From Clostridia bacterium (GTDB lineage: Bacteria; Bacillota; Clostridia; Oscillospirales; CAG-272), in the NCBI GenBank assembly GCA_017453205.1, contig JAFTKO010000032.1, positions 1 through 64,000 of the forward strand: DNA of 64,000 nt, given 5' to 3'. The notes beneath the pieces are model-generated. The model had not been told where the DNA came from. It worked only from the letters and a program-made list of their open reading frames with translations, and made no database searches. Both the position numbers and the translations under genes were made by a program. The stretch's first letter is position 1. Each line of letters begins with the position of its first letter. Positions 9,651 to 19,485 of the stretch are shown one piece after another.

Positions 9651-9679
9651 AAGCTGCCTCCGAAAAAGGAGAACACAGA

Positions 9680-12600
9680 ATGAAAAAAATCATATTATTA
9701 GTGCTTTGCGGTATCATGATTTGTGCGGTCTTTACGGGATGCGGTCAGAATTCAACATCTGTATCGCCACAGGATGCAATTGCAGATGCATACGGAGATA
9801 CCGAATATAAAATATCCTTTATGTCCGAAGGCCTCAGCACGCCCATTGAAAGCATTACTTATACTGCAAACAAAATGCCGGTCTTACCTACGCCCGAAAA
9901 GATAGGATATATTTTCTCGGGCTGGTATTTCGATAAGGAATATACCGTTCCGTACGTAGACGGTATCCTTTACCTCTATATGCGTGACGTGACTCTTTAC
10001 GCAAAATGGGAAAAAGAGAGCTTTGCGACCAACGGTACCTATGATCTTGAATATAGTGCAAAAATATTGGAAGATACCATTGTGAAAGGTAGCTTCACCG
10101 ATGAGGGTGGCGGATATATGGACTTTACCGAAAGTCTGATCGCCGAAGAAATTTATCTTGAAAAATCCGACGGTAAGCTACTACTGAGACTTCAATATGA
10201 CACAAAATATTTGCTCCCGATGTTTAATTCCGTGGGAGAAGTATACTCCGTAACGGTATCCTCAAGAATGGGAACGTCCGTTTACATAGAGGATAAGGTC
10301 CATTCGCTTGCTGATCCCGTAAAAACAATTTTTATCAATCTTACAGATTTTAATCTTGAAGATACCCTGTATCTTGACATTCAAACGGTTAACTGGGCGA
10401 ATGATGAGCTCAGTGATTCGGAGCGGATCAATACATTGACTCGCTATACCGTTGCCATTGATTTTACCAAGATCATCGGCTTTTCGCGCTCCTACGTGAA
10501 CACCGAAGTCCCGCTGGAGAAGGGGTATTACCTTGTAAAATCATATTACCGTAAGGAAAATAACGGAACAACGATGGCGGATTCATTTAATCCCGTTTAT
10601 TCTTATCTGTATTCCGACGGAAACGAAAATTACACCTTAATTAAGCAAAATATTCCCTATGCAGGACTTACCTCCAATTCGGGATTGACAATAGAAAATA
10701 CTGCCGACAACTACTATAACAGGATGATGTCCTTGATCCCCATTCAGCTTTTTTACGAAATTACAAATCCTCCCGAAGGCAATGAAGAAGTAGAATCCGA
10801 CTATTATCCCGCTACTTACGGTGGGCAGTATTACGGCGCTTATGCGATGGAATATCACGCTGACACAGGCAAATTCTATAATATTTACAATCTTGGCAGC
10901 AATTTGAAAAGTAGTTATATAGTCATGAACGCTGTAACAGGATTTATGGAAATTGCAAGCGGAATGGGCTATAACGATCTTATATTGGAGATTGACTACG
11001 ACCATATTATCAAGCTCGCTACCGTGGATTACGAGCCTCTGACAGGCGACAGCTTCCAGTATCAGACCGATATGCAGTATTATCCCGGTAACAGCAACGA
11101 TCTGTCTAATAAGAATATGTGTTATGAACTTATGACGGACGGCGGTCTTTCTACCGATATGATCAATTTCTTCTATTCTACGTTGGATTCTATGCTTCCG
11201 ACCACCTCGAGAACGCAGTACAGCAGTCGTATCACCGTCACGCCCACTGTCGGTACAAATGCAAATAAGGTGGCGGATTCTCGTTATATGATGGCTTATT
11301 TTGATGTCAACGCGCAGGTGTTCGGTTACGATTATACCTCGGAAGAAAAGCTCTATGCCGATTCTATGACGGTACAGAGTATGGGCATTAGTGGTATGCG
11401 TCGGGACATCGAGATCAACGTGGGCAAGAGCTGTACTGTCGGCGAAACCATACGACTTGCCGAGATCTACGCTGAAAAATGCGATGCCACCACAGATTTT
11501 TCATCCGTTACGTGGACAGCATACGCCATGAAGAACGGTAAAGCCGATTATAGCAATAAGCTGAATATTGGGAATGTCTTTACCTTCTCGGAAAGTGTTG
11601 CCATACTCTTTGAAACAAAGGCAGACACCGGAACGAGAAGAACGCTTGTGGAACTCGCGGAGTACGAAGCACCCGACATCACCATCAAGAGCTCCGAGAA
11701 TTTCCCATATGATGCGAATGCGGAATATGCCGTTGGGGATACCGTAGGTTATCCCAACGTCTCCTATGACTGGATGGGTAAGAGCGCGGATATGATCGGT
11801 ACATTCTTTGCAGACCCGACGGCACAGGAGATTGATTATAGCATCAATATCGTGAAAACGGCGATCTTTGAGGATGCAAATGGAGTATATTACTGGTGTG
11901 GCTACGGTAAATATAATGATACAACCTTTGAGGTTCCTGCGGAGAAATTTATCGTTGTTTACGAGCTTGAAAACAAGTACGGCGAGAAGTATTACCACGC
12001 TGTCCCCTTTGTTTGCAACAGCAGGCTTGACTATTTTGTCGAGAACAGCGCAGGCGACATTTTGGAGACTGATGGAGTCAGATATGATGCCGCAGGTGCG
12101 CGCCGTGCCATTTCTACGACTCTGCAAAGCGAACGTTTGACGGCTGAAAATTATGCGAAATTGTTAAATGAAACATATGTCCTACGTATCGGCGATTTTG
12201 CAAGAAATTATACAATTTACAGCTATACTCTTTATACCGATACTATTACGGAAGAAGAAATTTTGATCAACGAAGACCAAAATACCGCAATAGAGGATCT
12301 TTGGAAAAAGATAGATGGCTCAAAGTACGCTGTGCTGGAGTTGGTTCATAGATTCGGCGATGACAGCGTGATTGCCACGTATTATTACAATCTCAATTTT
12401 GCGGGTAAGCACAGCACCGAAATGCTGGACTGCGAAGACTATTTTGTAGGGCATGAATATGCGTTCTCCACTCCCGCATTGTATGATGCCGAGGGCAATC
12501 GAATCGCAGGAGGCTATGCTTATTGTGGCGAAAGAGGCTCGACGGTGGTAAGGGATTATTACCAATACCGAGTGACCTTCTCTCAGGCGAGCGATTACAC

Positions 12601-13441
12601 CCTCCATCAAAGATACAATTTTGACGGGTTGACCTTGACTTTTTCACAAAAGATCCATATTTGGAACAATAATGTGGACGTTACGGTGACCTATGTGACC
12701 GATGCCGCGCATCCTTTTGATGACGGCACTTTGGAACGAACTGTGACCTATAACCTGACAGAGAATATGTACGCAATGAAAAAGGCGGGCTTTGCCGACA
12801 GTATTCCCGGCTCGGATGTTCTTTATGGTTGGACTATGAACGAAGGAAGTTACTCCATTGTTGTTGGTGGAGGCAAGTTGTTTGAGGATTTCATTGCTAC
12901 ATTTAATTCTAGAAATGTTACGCTGTATACTGTTTGGGATCCCGGTCTGACACTTACGATCAATAGAGGTGACGGTACCTCGTATAAAAAGACTTATTAT
13001 ATCGGCAGCCAAGGCAATTATCAAATTTCTGGTGGTGATTTCAAGGCAACCGTTCCCGACGGTTATCAATTGGCAGGTTGGGAGTGCGGTCTTTTTGATG
13101 GAGTGAGAAAGCAAACGTATTATTATATCAGACCCGCAAAAGTGGATTGGGATAATCCCGATAGCTTTGTTTTGAACCCGGTGTTCAAAAAGGAGCTCAC
13201 AGTAAAATATTCCGTAGATACCAATTATACCGATGCATTCTTCCGTAATGAGACTGTTTTGGAAGGTAATAGTGTGGTTTTTTCTTCCAATAAGATTCAC
13301 GTTAACTGTAAAGTAGATGGCTACGAATTTGCGGGCTGGTATATTCAAGGAGATTCCGAGCAGACCTTGATCGACCTTGAAACCTATATTGTCACCGAAA
13401 ACGTAACTCTCGTTGCAAAATTTGTTCCTGCGGAGGATTGA
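9680..13441 (+). CDS. very large lipoprotein with InlB-type repeats at both ends
   Basis: ATG 9680 follows AAGGAGA. The signal peptide ends in the lipobox FTGC (Cys21). An InlB B-like repeat covers about residues 45-115 (GYIFSGWYFDKEYTVPY, then LYAKWEKE), and several more degenerate copies fill the last 240 residues (DVLYGWTMNEGS, YQLAGWECGLFDG, DGYEFAGWYIQGDSEQ). The long middle, about 115-1000, is beta-rich, unusually full of Tyr, Asp and Thr, and shows no domain I recognise. The 1253-residue length and lipid anchor suggest a long surface stalk or receptor. It is separated from the preceding lipoprotein by a terminator but has the same design, so the two may be diverged paralogues or partners. 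Confidence 0.82.
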   Translation: MKKIILLVLCGIMICAVFTGCGQNSTSVSPQDAIADAYGDTEYKISFMSEGLSTPIESITYTANKMPVLPTPEKIGYIFSGWYFDKEYTVPYVDGILYLYMRDVTLYAKWEKESFATNGTYDLEYSAKILEDTIVKGSFTDEGGGYMDFTESLIAEEIYLEKSDGKLLLRLQYDTKYLLPMFNSVGEVYSVTVSSRMGTSVYIEDKVHSLADPVKTIFINLTDFNLEDTLYLDIQTVNWANDELSDSERINTLTRYTVAIDFTKIIGFSRSYVNTEVPLEKGYYLVKSYYRKENNGTTMADSFNPVYSYLYSDGNENYTLIKQNIPYAGLTSNSGLTIENTADNYYNRMMSLIPIQLFYEITNPPEGNEEVESDYYPATYGGQYYGAYAMEYHADTGKFYNIYNLGSNLKSSYIVMNAVTGFMEIASGMGYNDLILEIDYDHIIKLATVDYEPLTGDSFQYQTDMQYYPGNSNDLSNKNMCYELMTDGGLSTDMINFFYSTLDSMLPTTSRTQYSSRITVTPTVGTNANKVADSRYMMAYFDVNAQVFGYDYTSEEKLYADSMTVQSMGISGMRRDIEINVGKSCTVGETIRLAEIYAEKCDATTDFSSVTWTAYAMKNGKADYSNKLNIGNVFTFSESVAILFETKADTGTRRTLVELAEYEAPDITIKSSENFPYDANAEYAVGDTVGYPNVSYDWMGKSADMIGTFFADPTAQEIDYSINIVKTAIFEDANGVYYWCGYGKYNDTTFEVPAEKFIVVYELENKYGEKYYHAVPFVCNSRLDYFVENSAGDILETDGVRYDAAGARRAISTTLQSERLTAENYAKLLNETYVLRIGDFARNYTIYSYTLYTDTITEEEILINEDQNTAIEDLWKKIDGSKYAVLELVHRFGDDSVIATYYYNLNFAGKHSTEMLDCEDYFVGHEYAFSTPALYDAEGNRIAGGYAYCGERGSTVVRDYYQYRVTFSQASDYTLHQRYNFDGLTLTFSQKIHIWNNNVDVTVTYVTDAAHPFDDGTLERTVTYNLTENMYAMKKAGFADSIPGSDVLYGWTMNEGSYSIVVGGGKLFEDFIATFNSRNVTLYTVWDPGLTLTINRGDGTSYKKTYYIGSQGNYQISGGDFKATVPDGYQLAGWECGLFDGVRKQTYYYIRPAKVDWDNPDSFVLNPVFKKELTVKYSVDTNYTDAFFRNETVLEGNSVVFSSNKIHVNCKVDGYEFAGWYIQGDSEQTLIDLETYIVTENVTLVAKFVPAED

Positions 13442-13445
13442 CGGT

Positions 13446-14741
13446 ATGAAAAGAAAAATGAAATTGTTTTCAACCCTTCTGTGTGCCTTGATGCTCACGC
13501 TTACCGTTTTCGGTGGTGTGCGTGCATCGGCGGTATCTCCCGTAGGCGGTAGCGACGGTACGTATTCCGTTCCCGTCAACCTTGACGGACTTACGATGGG
13601 AGCAGATAATTTTTCCTCCACCGCAGCGGTTGAGAAAAGCGGCGACTTCTATTATATGTCCTTCGGTCATTCATCGAGCATCAGCAATATGAAGCTCGTC
13701 AGCGGCAATAAGGTGAATGGATATACTTCAAGAATCGAAGATGGTTGGACGATCTATACCTACACTTTGAGTGCTTCAAGATTGCAGGGTAACCTCTCCT
13801 TTACCGCTTTTATCACAGCAATGGATAAGGAGGTCAGCTTCTCCATCTCTCTTAATCTCGCAGGAGCAACCAAGACAAGCGACAGCATCCGAGATCTCGG
13901 TGAACGTCCTGCGGAGTTTGTTCCCATATTTACGATGGAGGGCGAAGGAAACTATCAGGTATCGATCGGCTCGGTGTTTGCCGTACCGGAAGCAAGCGCG
14001 GTTCTTGGCTCTGAAGCGTGTGACGTGACCGTATCCGCTTACTATCTCCGAGAGGGAGTAAAAGAGCCCGTTGAGATCACGGACAATCGTTTTACACTCT
14101 CCGAGGTCGGTGAATACCACCTCATCTACAAAGCCACACACGCAAGCTATAAGACCGAGCTTGGCAACGATACCTACACTGAGCTTGATTTCACCATCAC
14201 CTCAGTAGCAGGCGGCAGTCAGCTTGCAAAGGTAGAGGACGAAAAAGGCGTTCTTCCCGAAGATACCGCTATTATGGCGAGATACATCACGGGCGGTACG
14301 GTGTTTGATACGGCAAGCGAGAAAATGGCGACCATTGCCGATAACTTTGAAGTGTTCAGCGTATCTCTCACGGATGCAAGCGGCTCTGCTGTAACGCCTA
14401 CGGAGAACGTGAAGATCTATCTCAAAGCAAAATCGACCTTTGACCGCAACAAAATCGTGGTTTACGCTATGAACGAGGACGGCTCACTTACCGAAATTGC
14501 TTGTGACGGATACGGAAAATACGTGGTGTTTGAAACGACACACACGGGCAATTTCATTGTCTGTGTTCCCGGCGTTGCCTTTGTAATGCCTATGTGGGGT
14601 TACGCGCTTATCTGTGTTGGCGCAATCGTTCTGATTGCAGGCGGTATCACCGCAATTATCATTGTAAAGAAAAGAAAAAAGAAAAAACAGAATCAAGGTA
14701 ACAATACCACCGAAAACGAGTCATCTCATTTCCGGCGATAA
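13446..14741 (+). CDS. membrane-anchored surface protein with NEAT-like domain
   Basis: The start is ATG 13446, five bases after the previous stop, with GGAGG at 13432. An N-terminal signal peptide (about 1-30) is followed by a roughly 105-residue domain starting GTYSVPVNLDGLTMGADNF and containing YYMSFGHSSSISNMKLV and a sequence-ending strand DKEVSFSISLNL. The order and spacing of these elements resemble NEAT (haem/iron surface) domains. The haem-ligating YxxxY pair of the last strand is absent (MDKEVSFSI), so haem binding is doubtful. Two further beta domains follow, then a membrane helix near 384-406 and a strongly basic tail (KKRKKKKQNQ). The protein has 431 residues. The NEAT reading is by eye and needs a profile search. 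Confidence 0.6.
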   Translation: MKRKMKLFSTLLCALMLTLTVFGGVRASAVSPVGGSDGTYSVPVNLDGLTMGADNFSSTAAVEKSGDFYYMSFGHSSSISNMKLVSGNKVNGYTSRIEDGWTIYTYTLSASRLQGNLSFTAFITAMDKEVSFSISLNLAGATKTSDSIRDLGERPAEFVPIFTMEGEGNYQVSIGSVFAVPEASAVLGSEACDVTVSAYYLREGVKEPVEITDNRFTLSEVGEYHLIYKATHASYKTELGNDTYTELDFTITSVAGGSQLAKVEDEKGVLPEDTAIMARYITGGTVFDTASEKMATIADNFEVFSVSLTDASGSAVTPTENVKIYLKAKSTFDRNKIVVYAMNEDGSLTEIACDGYGKYVVFETTHTGNFIVCVPGVAFVMPMWGYALICVGAIVLIAGGITAIIIVKKRKKKKQNQGNNTTENESSHFRR

Positions 14742-14746
14742 AGCTG

Positions 14747-14781
14747 ACGGCGGTGGACTTTCGAGGTTCACCGCCGTTTTG
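14747..14781 (+). terminator. intrinsic terminator closing the ABC/InlB/NEAT-like operon
   Basis: ACGGCGGTG (14747-14755) pairs with CACCGCCGT (14769-14777), followed by TTTT, six bases after the stop codon. Confidence 0.75.
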
Positions 14782-14816
14782 CCAATAAAGAATGTTTAGT
14801 TTTATGAGGAGGCAAT

Positions 14817-15113
14817 ATGAGGCACAAAGAATCGGAAGAAATGTATCTTGAAACAATACTGCTTCTTCAAAAGAAAAACGGATATGCTTGCTGTGTAGAT
14901 ATTGCGGCGGAGCTTGGCTATTCAAAGACGAGCGTTTCCCGTGAAATGAAGCTACTTTCCAAGTAAAAATTATATTACGCTTGGAAAGCACAGCGAGGTT
15001 CTGCTGACCCGACATCGGACAAGCACAGGCGGAAAAGGTTTATGAAACGCATCGCATTGTTATGGATCTGCTGATGCGGCTTGGTGCGGATGAAACGCTG
15101 GCAGAGGAAAACG
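14817..15113 (+). pseudogene. broken DtxR/MntR-type metal-dependent repressor
   Basis: After a strong GAGGAGG site, the frame starting at ATG 14817 reads MRHKESEEMYLETILLLQKK and continues as DIAAELGYSKTSVSREMKLL, the N-terminal winged helix of a DtxR/MntR-family regulator. It stops at TAA 14964. The rest continues in another frame (GQAQAEKVYETHRIVMDLLM, then RLGADETLAEENA), matching the dimerisation region. The gene then runs into unrelated sequence near 15114. At least one frameshift and a 3' truncation make it non-functional as written. It follows the NEAT-like gene, so it may once have controlled a metal-linked surface system, but this is inference. Confidence 0.7.
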
Positions 15114-15285
15114 CCCGTCTGAATGCCGCTATGGATAAGCTCACGGACAAGCAGTATCACGTCCTTTGGAGTACGCCGTGGATGGACTCACTTATGAGGA
15201 AATTGCGTTAGAAATGGGTATCCGCTGGGATACGATGAGAGAGCATTATCACGCGGCTGTGAAAAAAGTTCAAAAATATTTTTGA
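15114..15285 (+). pseudogene. sigma-70 region 4-like fragment, frameshifted
   Basis: The segment LNAAMDKLTDKQYHVL is followed, after a frameshift near 15170, by DGLTYEEIALEMGIRWDTMR and a short tail ending KVQKYF at a TGA (15283-15285). This is the helix-turn-helix layout of small sigma-like regulators often carried by integrative conjugative elements of gut Firmicutes. The 5' part is missing because the segment is fused directly to the DtxR fragment. Confidence 0.5.
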
Positions 15286-15319
15286 CCCCCCCAAAAAAAC
15301 GCCATTTTCGTGGCAATAG

Positions 15320-15471
15320 GTGAAGGGGTCTCTATATTCCGCGCTGCCCCGTTTATACGATTTGTACATTTCTCTTTACATTAAGAATTACACGCAAAAG
15401 GCGCTGGCGGCTGAACTCGGTTATGAGCCCGAGCACATCAGACGGCTTAATAAAAAATTGTTGCTCTTTTT
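15320..15471 (+). pseudogene. helix-turn-helix fragment
   Basis: A frame from GTG 15320 encodes SLYIKNYTQKALAAELGYEP followed by EHIRRLNKKLLLFLQ, a recognisable helix-turn-helix of a sigma-like or phage/ICE regulator. At about 15472 it is cut off and joined to an Ig-like coding segment in another frame. The continuation in this frame is not plausible protein. Confidence 0.45.
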
Positions 15472-16200
15472 GCAGACCAAGATCGTTGGTCTGTCACATG
15501 GGCGGACAGCTCCAACACCAAGAGCGTCACCGAGTATGTGACCGTTACTCCCAAGTCTGACGGAAGCACCAATGCAACCGTCACCTGCTACAAGGCGTTT
15601 GAAGGCAATATCGTCATTACCGTTACCACAAGGGATAGCGGCTTCAAGGCACAGTGTATCGCCACCTATGTCGGAAAGCCCACGGATATCGTCTTTACAA
15701 GCTCGGTCACACCTGCGGCAGACGGATACCACATCGCCCCCGGAGGCGCCTACACCTTTAACGTCAGCATGACGAACCCCTTCGGCTCTGTCGGAAGTCA
15801 GTTTGACGACATCGAAGTGACCGTCAGCGCGGTCGGCTCGGTGGTTCTCGGCTATTATGAGTATTACGTTTCCAGCGGCACTACCAGATGGTATGACAGC
15901 TCCGATGAAACGGTGGCACTCTCCACCATTCAAGATAAGCTGATCTCGGCAAGCTATTCAAATGGCGTTCTGACCGTCAATGCTCTCAAAGCCATCGAGG
16001 ACTACTACGGCAGTATGTAGCGTCTTGACAGCGGCAGAACCCGCGCCTACTCCAACGCTTTCCGTTCCTACGCAAGCGACTGCTATTTTACCGTAACGAT
16101 TACGGAAAAGACCTCGGGACTCTCCGAGACCATCAAGATCCGCTTTGATAATACCGCCGTCGCAAGCATCTCTCTGGATAGCTCCACGCTGTCCTTTTAA
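15472..16200 (+). pseudogene. Ig-like exported protein, 5'-truncated with in-frame stop
   Basis: From about 15472 the frame reads ADQDRWSVTWADSSNTKSVT and then beta-sandwich sequence such as TNATVTCYKAFEGNIVITVT and FNVSMTNPFGSVGSQFDDIE, resembling bacterial Ig-like domains. There is no start region. A TAG at 16018-16020 interrupts the frame, but the same frame resumes as RLDSGRTRAYSNAFRSYASD and ends at TAA 16198-16200. The downstream gene follows with its own strong ribosome site, so these were probably one operon. It is treated as a pseudogene because both ends of evidence (truncation and stop) agree. Confidence 0.6.
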
Positions 16201-16215
16201 GGAGGTGACAGGACT

Positions 16216-16794
16216 ATGATGAAATGGACGAAGATCATCATTTACGTTGTCATCGTGTTGGCGCTCGTCGGCATCTGCGGCTTTATTGCATACTTCACGG
16301 GCGGCTTTACCACCGATTTCGCCAGCTTCTACGTTACGGTTGACGGTGAGGACGTTTTGAGTACGGGCAGTAACTTCCAAGTGCGCCACGACGATCCCAT
16401 GAACGTCGAGGTCAAATATGTCTTTGCCTCGGCAAGTGATGAAGCGAGCGGCTACAGCGTCAAGATCGTTCCCAACATCGTCAAGGACAAAGACTTTGAT
16501 TTCCGTCTCAACGGTGATGTGTACTCCTTCCAAGCCGAAAAGGATCTGACGGCAGGATTTATTATCGAGCAGGAGGAAAACAGCTTTACACTCACCCCGA
16601 AGGGCGATATTACGGCAATTCTCTCGGCGGTCTATCCCGGCTATAACGTGGAGGATTGCAGCGATAAGGGCTACGAGAATATGTTTACGCTCATTGTTAC
16701 CTCTTACAACGGCGAGGCGAGCATCCGCGTCAACTTCACCGTGACCGAGGACATTGAGGGCGTTATCATCGACAAGGAGGTGATCGAGTTTTGA
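16216..16794 (+). CDS. membrane-anchored protein of unknown function
   Basis: This 192-residue gene is the only apparently intact one in the degenerate region. AAGGAGG (16199-16205) precedes ATG 16216. An N-terminal hydrophobic helix (KIIIYVVIVLALVGICGFIAYF, about 5-26) is followed by an extracytoplasmic beta-rich domain (ASFYVTVDGEDVLSTGSNFQ, SYNGEASIRVNFTVTEDIEG). The sequence resembles a single anchored sandwich domain, but I recognise no family. Its last bases contain AAGGAGGTGATC, a near-perfect ribosome site for the next gene, which overlaps it by four bases, so the two are coupled. Confidence 0.65.
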   Translation: MMKWTKIIIYVVIVLALVGICGFIAYFTGGFTTDFASFYVTVDGEDVLSTGSNFQVRHDDPMNVEVKYVFASASDEASGYSVKIVPNIVKDKDFDFRLNGDVYSFQAEKDLTAGFIIEQEENSFTLTPKGDITAILSAVYPGYNVEDCSDKGYENMFTLIVTSYNGEASIRVNFTVTEDIEGVIIDKEVIEF

Positions 16795-17335
16795 TCTACA
16801 CGGGAGCAGTAAAAAAACCGTTGCTCCGCGTGGTCGCAATGGCGATGGTGCTATTTACCTTATTTTCGGTATTCGGTACCGTCGCTTATGCGGCAGACAG
16901 TGGAAGCATCGGCTTCGATAACACAGACGTGCTAGATGATCTTTCTTCCACCACGGCAGGCGGAAAAGCCTTTGATATCAAAAACTATCCCTTCAATGAG
17001 AACGGCGAGGTGCAGATCATCAGCTTTATTGAGTATTGCTACTCATACAAAGCCAACCTGCGCGATCATTACGGGCTGTATATCTACGTTTACAATCCGC
17101 AAGGTCTGAACCTCTCCACCGACTCCAAGCAGAACAAGATACAAATGGCTGTTTCCTATGACGCGGAGGGCAATCCCAACGACTACGAAAAATTCAGTCT
17201 TGAATTTTGCAGTAAGGTCGAATCGGGCGACTATAAAAACCTGTTCTACAAATACAAGGTCATTGACCGAGAGGTGGGCGGCACGACCTTTGTTGAACGT
17301 GTCAACAGCAACGAGCGACGCTATGGAAACGGACG
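16791..17335 (+). pseudogene. exported protein, 3'-truncated
   Basis: Translation starts at TTG 16791 behind AAGGAGGTGATC and overlaps the preceding gene by four bases. A signal peptide (VVAMAMVLFTLFSVFGTVAYA) leads into a domain with FDNTDVLDDLSSTTAGGKAF, EYCYSYKANLRDHYGLYIYV and YNPQGLNLSTDSKQNKIQMA. Homologous-looking sequence ends at ERVNSNERRY (near 17322). After that the frame reads into Arg/Pro-rich nonsense and stops at 17375, while a GH94 segment begins in another frame. The product would have been much longer. No function is known to me. Confidence 0.55.
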
Positions 17336-17889
17336 AGGGCGTCCCGCTTTGTTCTCCTGCGTACATTGCCTTTGATGAAGCGGTTGGACGCATGAGTGGA
17401 ATGCTTCCGGGAATCTATGAGAACGGTGGAATTTATAACCACGCAGACGGGCCGACGAAGCCGTGGCAACCTTGCTCAAGATTTTTCCCGACGGAAAGAG
17501 CAATCCATCAGATGTTACTACCACCGAGCCGTATGTCTTTACGAATTGTTATTTGAAGCATCCAAACTGCGATATGCGTGTTGGTTGGCTCCTCGTGGAA
17601 AACGGGGACGTCGGCGTGGGGATTGATGTTCTGCTACGAGGGGATTTTGGGACTGCAATGGCATTATGACGGTTTGCATATTCAGTCTGCATTTCCAAAG
17701 CATTGGAAAACGGTAGATGCAACTCGAAATTTTAGAGGAAATAAGCTGAACTTCCATTATATCAATAAGGGTGGGGCATCTGTATCTCTTAAAGTGGACG
17801 GCAAGCCTATTGAGGGGAATATTGTTCCGTTGTTTTTAGATTATAGTGAACACGACATTGAAGTAACATTAGGGGAAAGGAGATCTTAA
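17336..17889 (+). pseudogene. C-terminal remnant of a GH94-type glycoside phosphorylase
   Basis: Three frames together give the end of a cellobiose/cellodextrin phosphorylase-like (GH94) enzyme: GMLPGIYENGGIYNHA, then AVATLLKIFPDGKSNPSDVT with TEPYVFTNCYLKHPNCDMRV, then SSWKTGTSAWGLMFCYEGIL and GLQWHYDGLHIQSAFP, ending at TAA 17887-17889. The order GIYENGGIYNHA, EPYV, TGTSAW is that of the catalytic and C-terminal parts of the family. At least two frameshifts and a short deletion after NHA are present and the N-terminal two thirds are missing. Confidence 0.7.
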
Positions 17890-18000
17890 TACGATACATC
17901 CCAATGATCTTGGATTTACTCTATAGAACAACACATTGTGGCTTTTTGACTTTTTGGATAAGACGTTGAAAACTGATGAATAGAAAGGTATTGTAATTAT

Positions 18001-19485
18001 GTATAAAATATCCGTACCAATTATGCTGAACAATTTGGATCGTGGGGATAGAAACGAGGTTTTGAAAATGCTTCATTCATTGGGAGCGGAACGCGTTTTT
18101 CTTGCCCTTGATGCCTATGATTTAGTTATTAAAAAAAGGGAAAAAACATTTGCAGATCTTAAACGACATACCGCATTTTTTAAATCCGAGGGGTTTGAGG
18201 TGGGCGCGTGGACGCTGACATTTGTTGTTTAGGGGGATATCGATTTTACATATATGGTTGCTGTTTCCGAGGGCGAGAAGGTTCTGCAAGGGGCGTGTTG
18301 TCCCACAGACGAGTCTTTTCTTGAATTTTCCTCCGATTACATTGCTGATATGGCTCGTTGCGGTGTGGATCTTATTATGTTAGACGATGATTTTCGCTAT
18401 GCTTTCCTTGCCGGGAATCAAATGGGCTGTCTCTGTGACAATCATATGAGGATGATCGAAGAAATGATTGGGGAGACGCTTCCACAAGGCGTTTGCGAGA
18501 GAAAGTCGATATAGTCAATCCAAAAGTTCGATTGGGTATGTGGCTTCCCACAAAATGAACCCACCTCTTTATTCTTTGGTTGATGACTTCTTTTCAAATA
18601 AATCAGCAAATGGCATTCGTGTTTATGAATTTCCAAAAAAAATTGCTAACATGGATGTGGGAACTACCGTTTTTGATCCTTCGATTTTCCAAAACACCTT
18701 TTTCTGTACCTCGGAGCGCAGTCTTGCGGCGTGTTCAATTCCGACTACATATGAGGGTGAGGGCGTATGCGGTGCCTGCTTTGGACAAAGCGCTCGTTAT
18801 CTTACTCCCGATATGCGAAAAAACGGATTGATTCTGGATGCAGAAGCGGCGAAAATTTTACATACTTTGGGCGTCGATGTTGGCATTGAGTCTTTGGGAA
18901 CACCCGAATCAACTACGGTAGAGCACTTTATCGATGATGGCGAAGTAGTCGTTATTTGTGGTACAAAAGTGTTCAATCATAAGTTTAAGGATGCTGTTCG
19001 GGTTTGTAGTAACGCAGAGGCTTCTATTGGTTCTATGGCACTCTCTCATATGCGATCTGATAACTTCACGCTTATTCCCATGCCTTATCTTTATGAAAAT
19101 GAGGCGGGCGAGAGATATTTCGTTATCAACTTTGATACTCGATATATTACCAAAACAGACAATACGCTTTCTATTCGTCATTATAAACGCTCTCAGCAAT
19201 ATGTGCAATTCATTCCGTGGCTTTCGCGTGGAAAACAACTTCCTGCCTATTGTTTCGGACACTCACACTTATATCTCATGACAGAAGAAGACGGTGTAAT
19301 GGCAGTTGGTCTTTGGAATTTCTTTGCAGATCTGATTGTTGAGCCTGTGATTGAACTTGATAGGGAGTATCAACAAATCCGTTTTTTGAATTGCAATGGT
19401 AAGCTGAGTGGGAAAACTGTAATGCTAACAAATATTGCAGCCCACAGCTTTGCGGCTTTTGAAGTGAAATCGCGATTGGACATGG
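18001..19485 (+). pseudogene. glycosidase-like protein, broken by a stop, frameshift and deletion
   Basis: ATG 18001 starts MYKISVPIMLNNLDRGDRNE and continues as a TIM-barrel-like sequence (GAERVFLALDAYDL, CGVDLIMLDDDFRYAFLAG). A TAG at 18230-18232 interrupts the frame. Near 18500 the frame shifts and about 200 residues of the barrel seem to be missing. The second half is long and clean: NGIRVYEFPKKIANMDVGTT, SIPTTYEGEGVCGACFGQSA and VGLWNFFADLIVEPVIELDR, ending HSFAAFEV near 19466. It resembles large uncharacterised carbohydrate-active proteins of Clostridia with a beta-galactosidase-like layout. The 3' end is fused to a transporter fragment. Confidence 0.6.
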
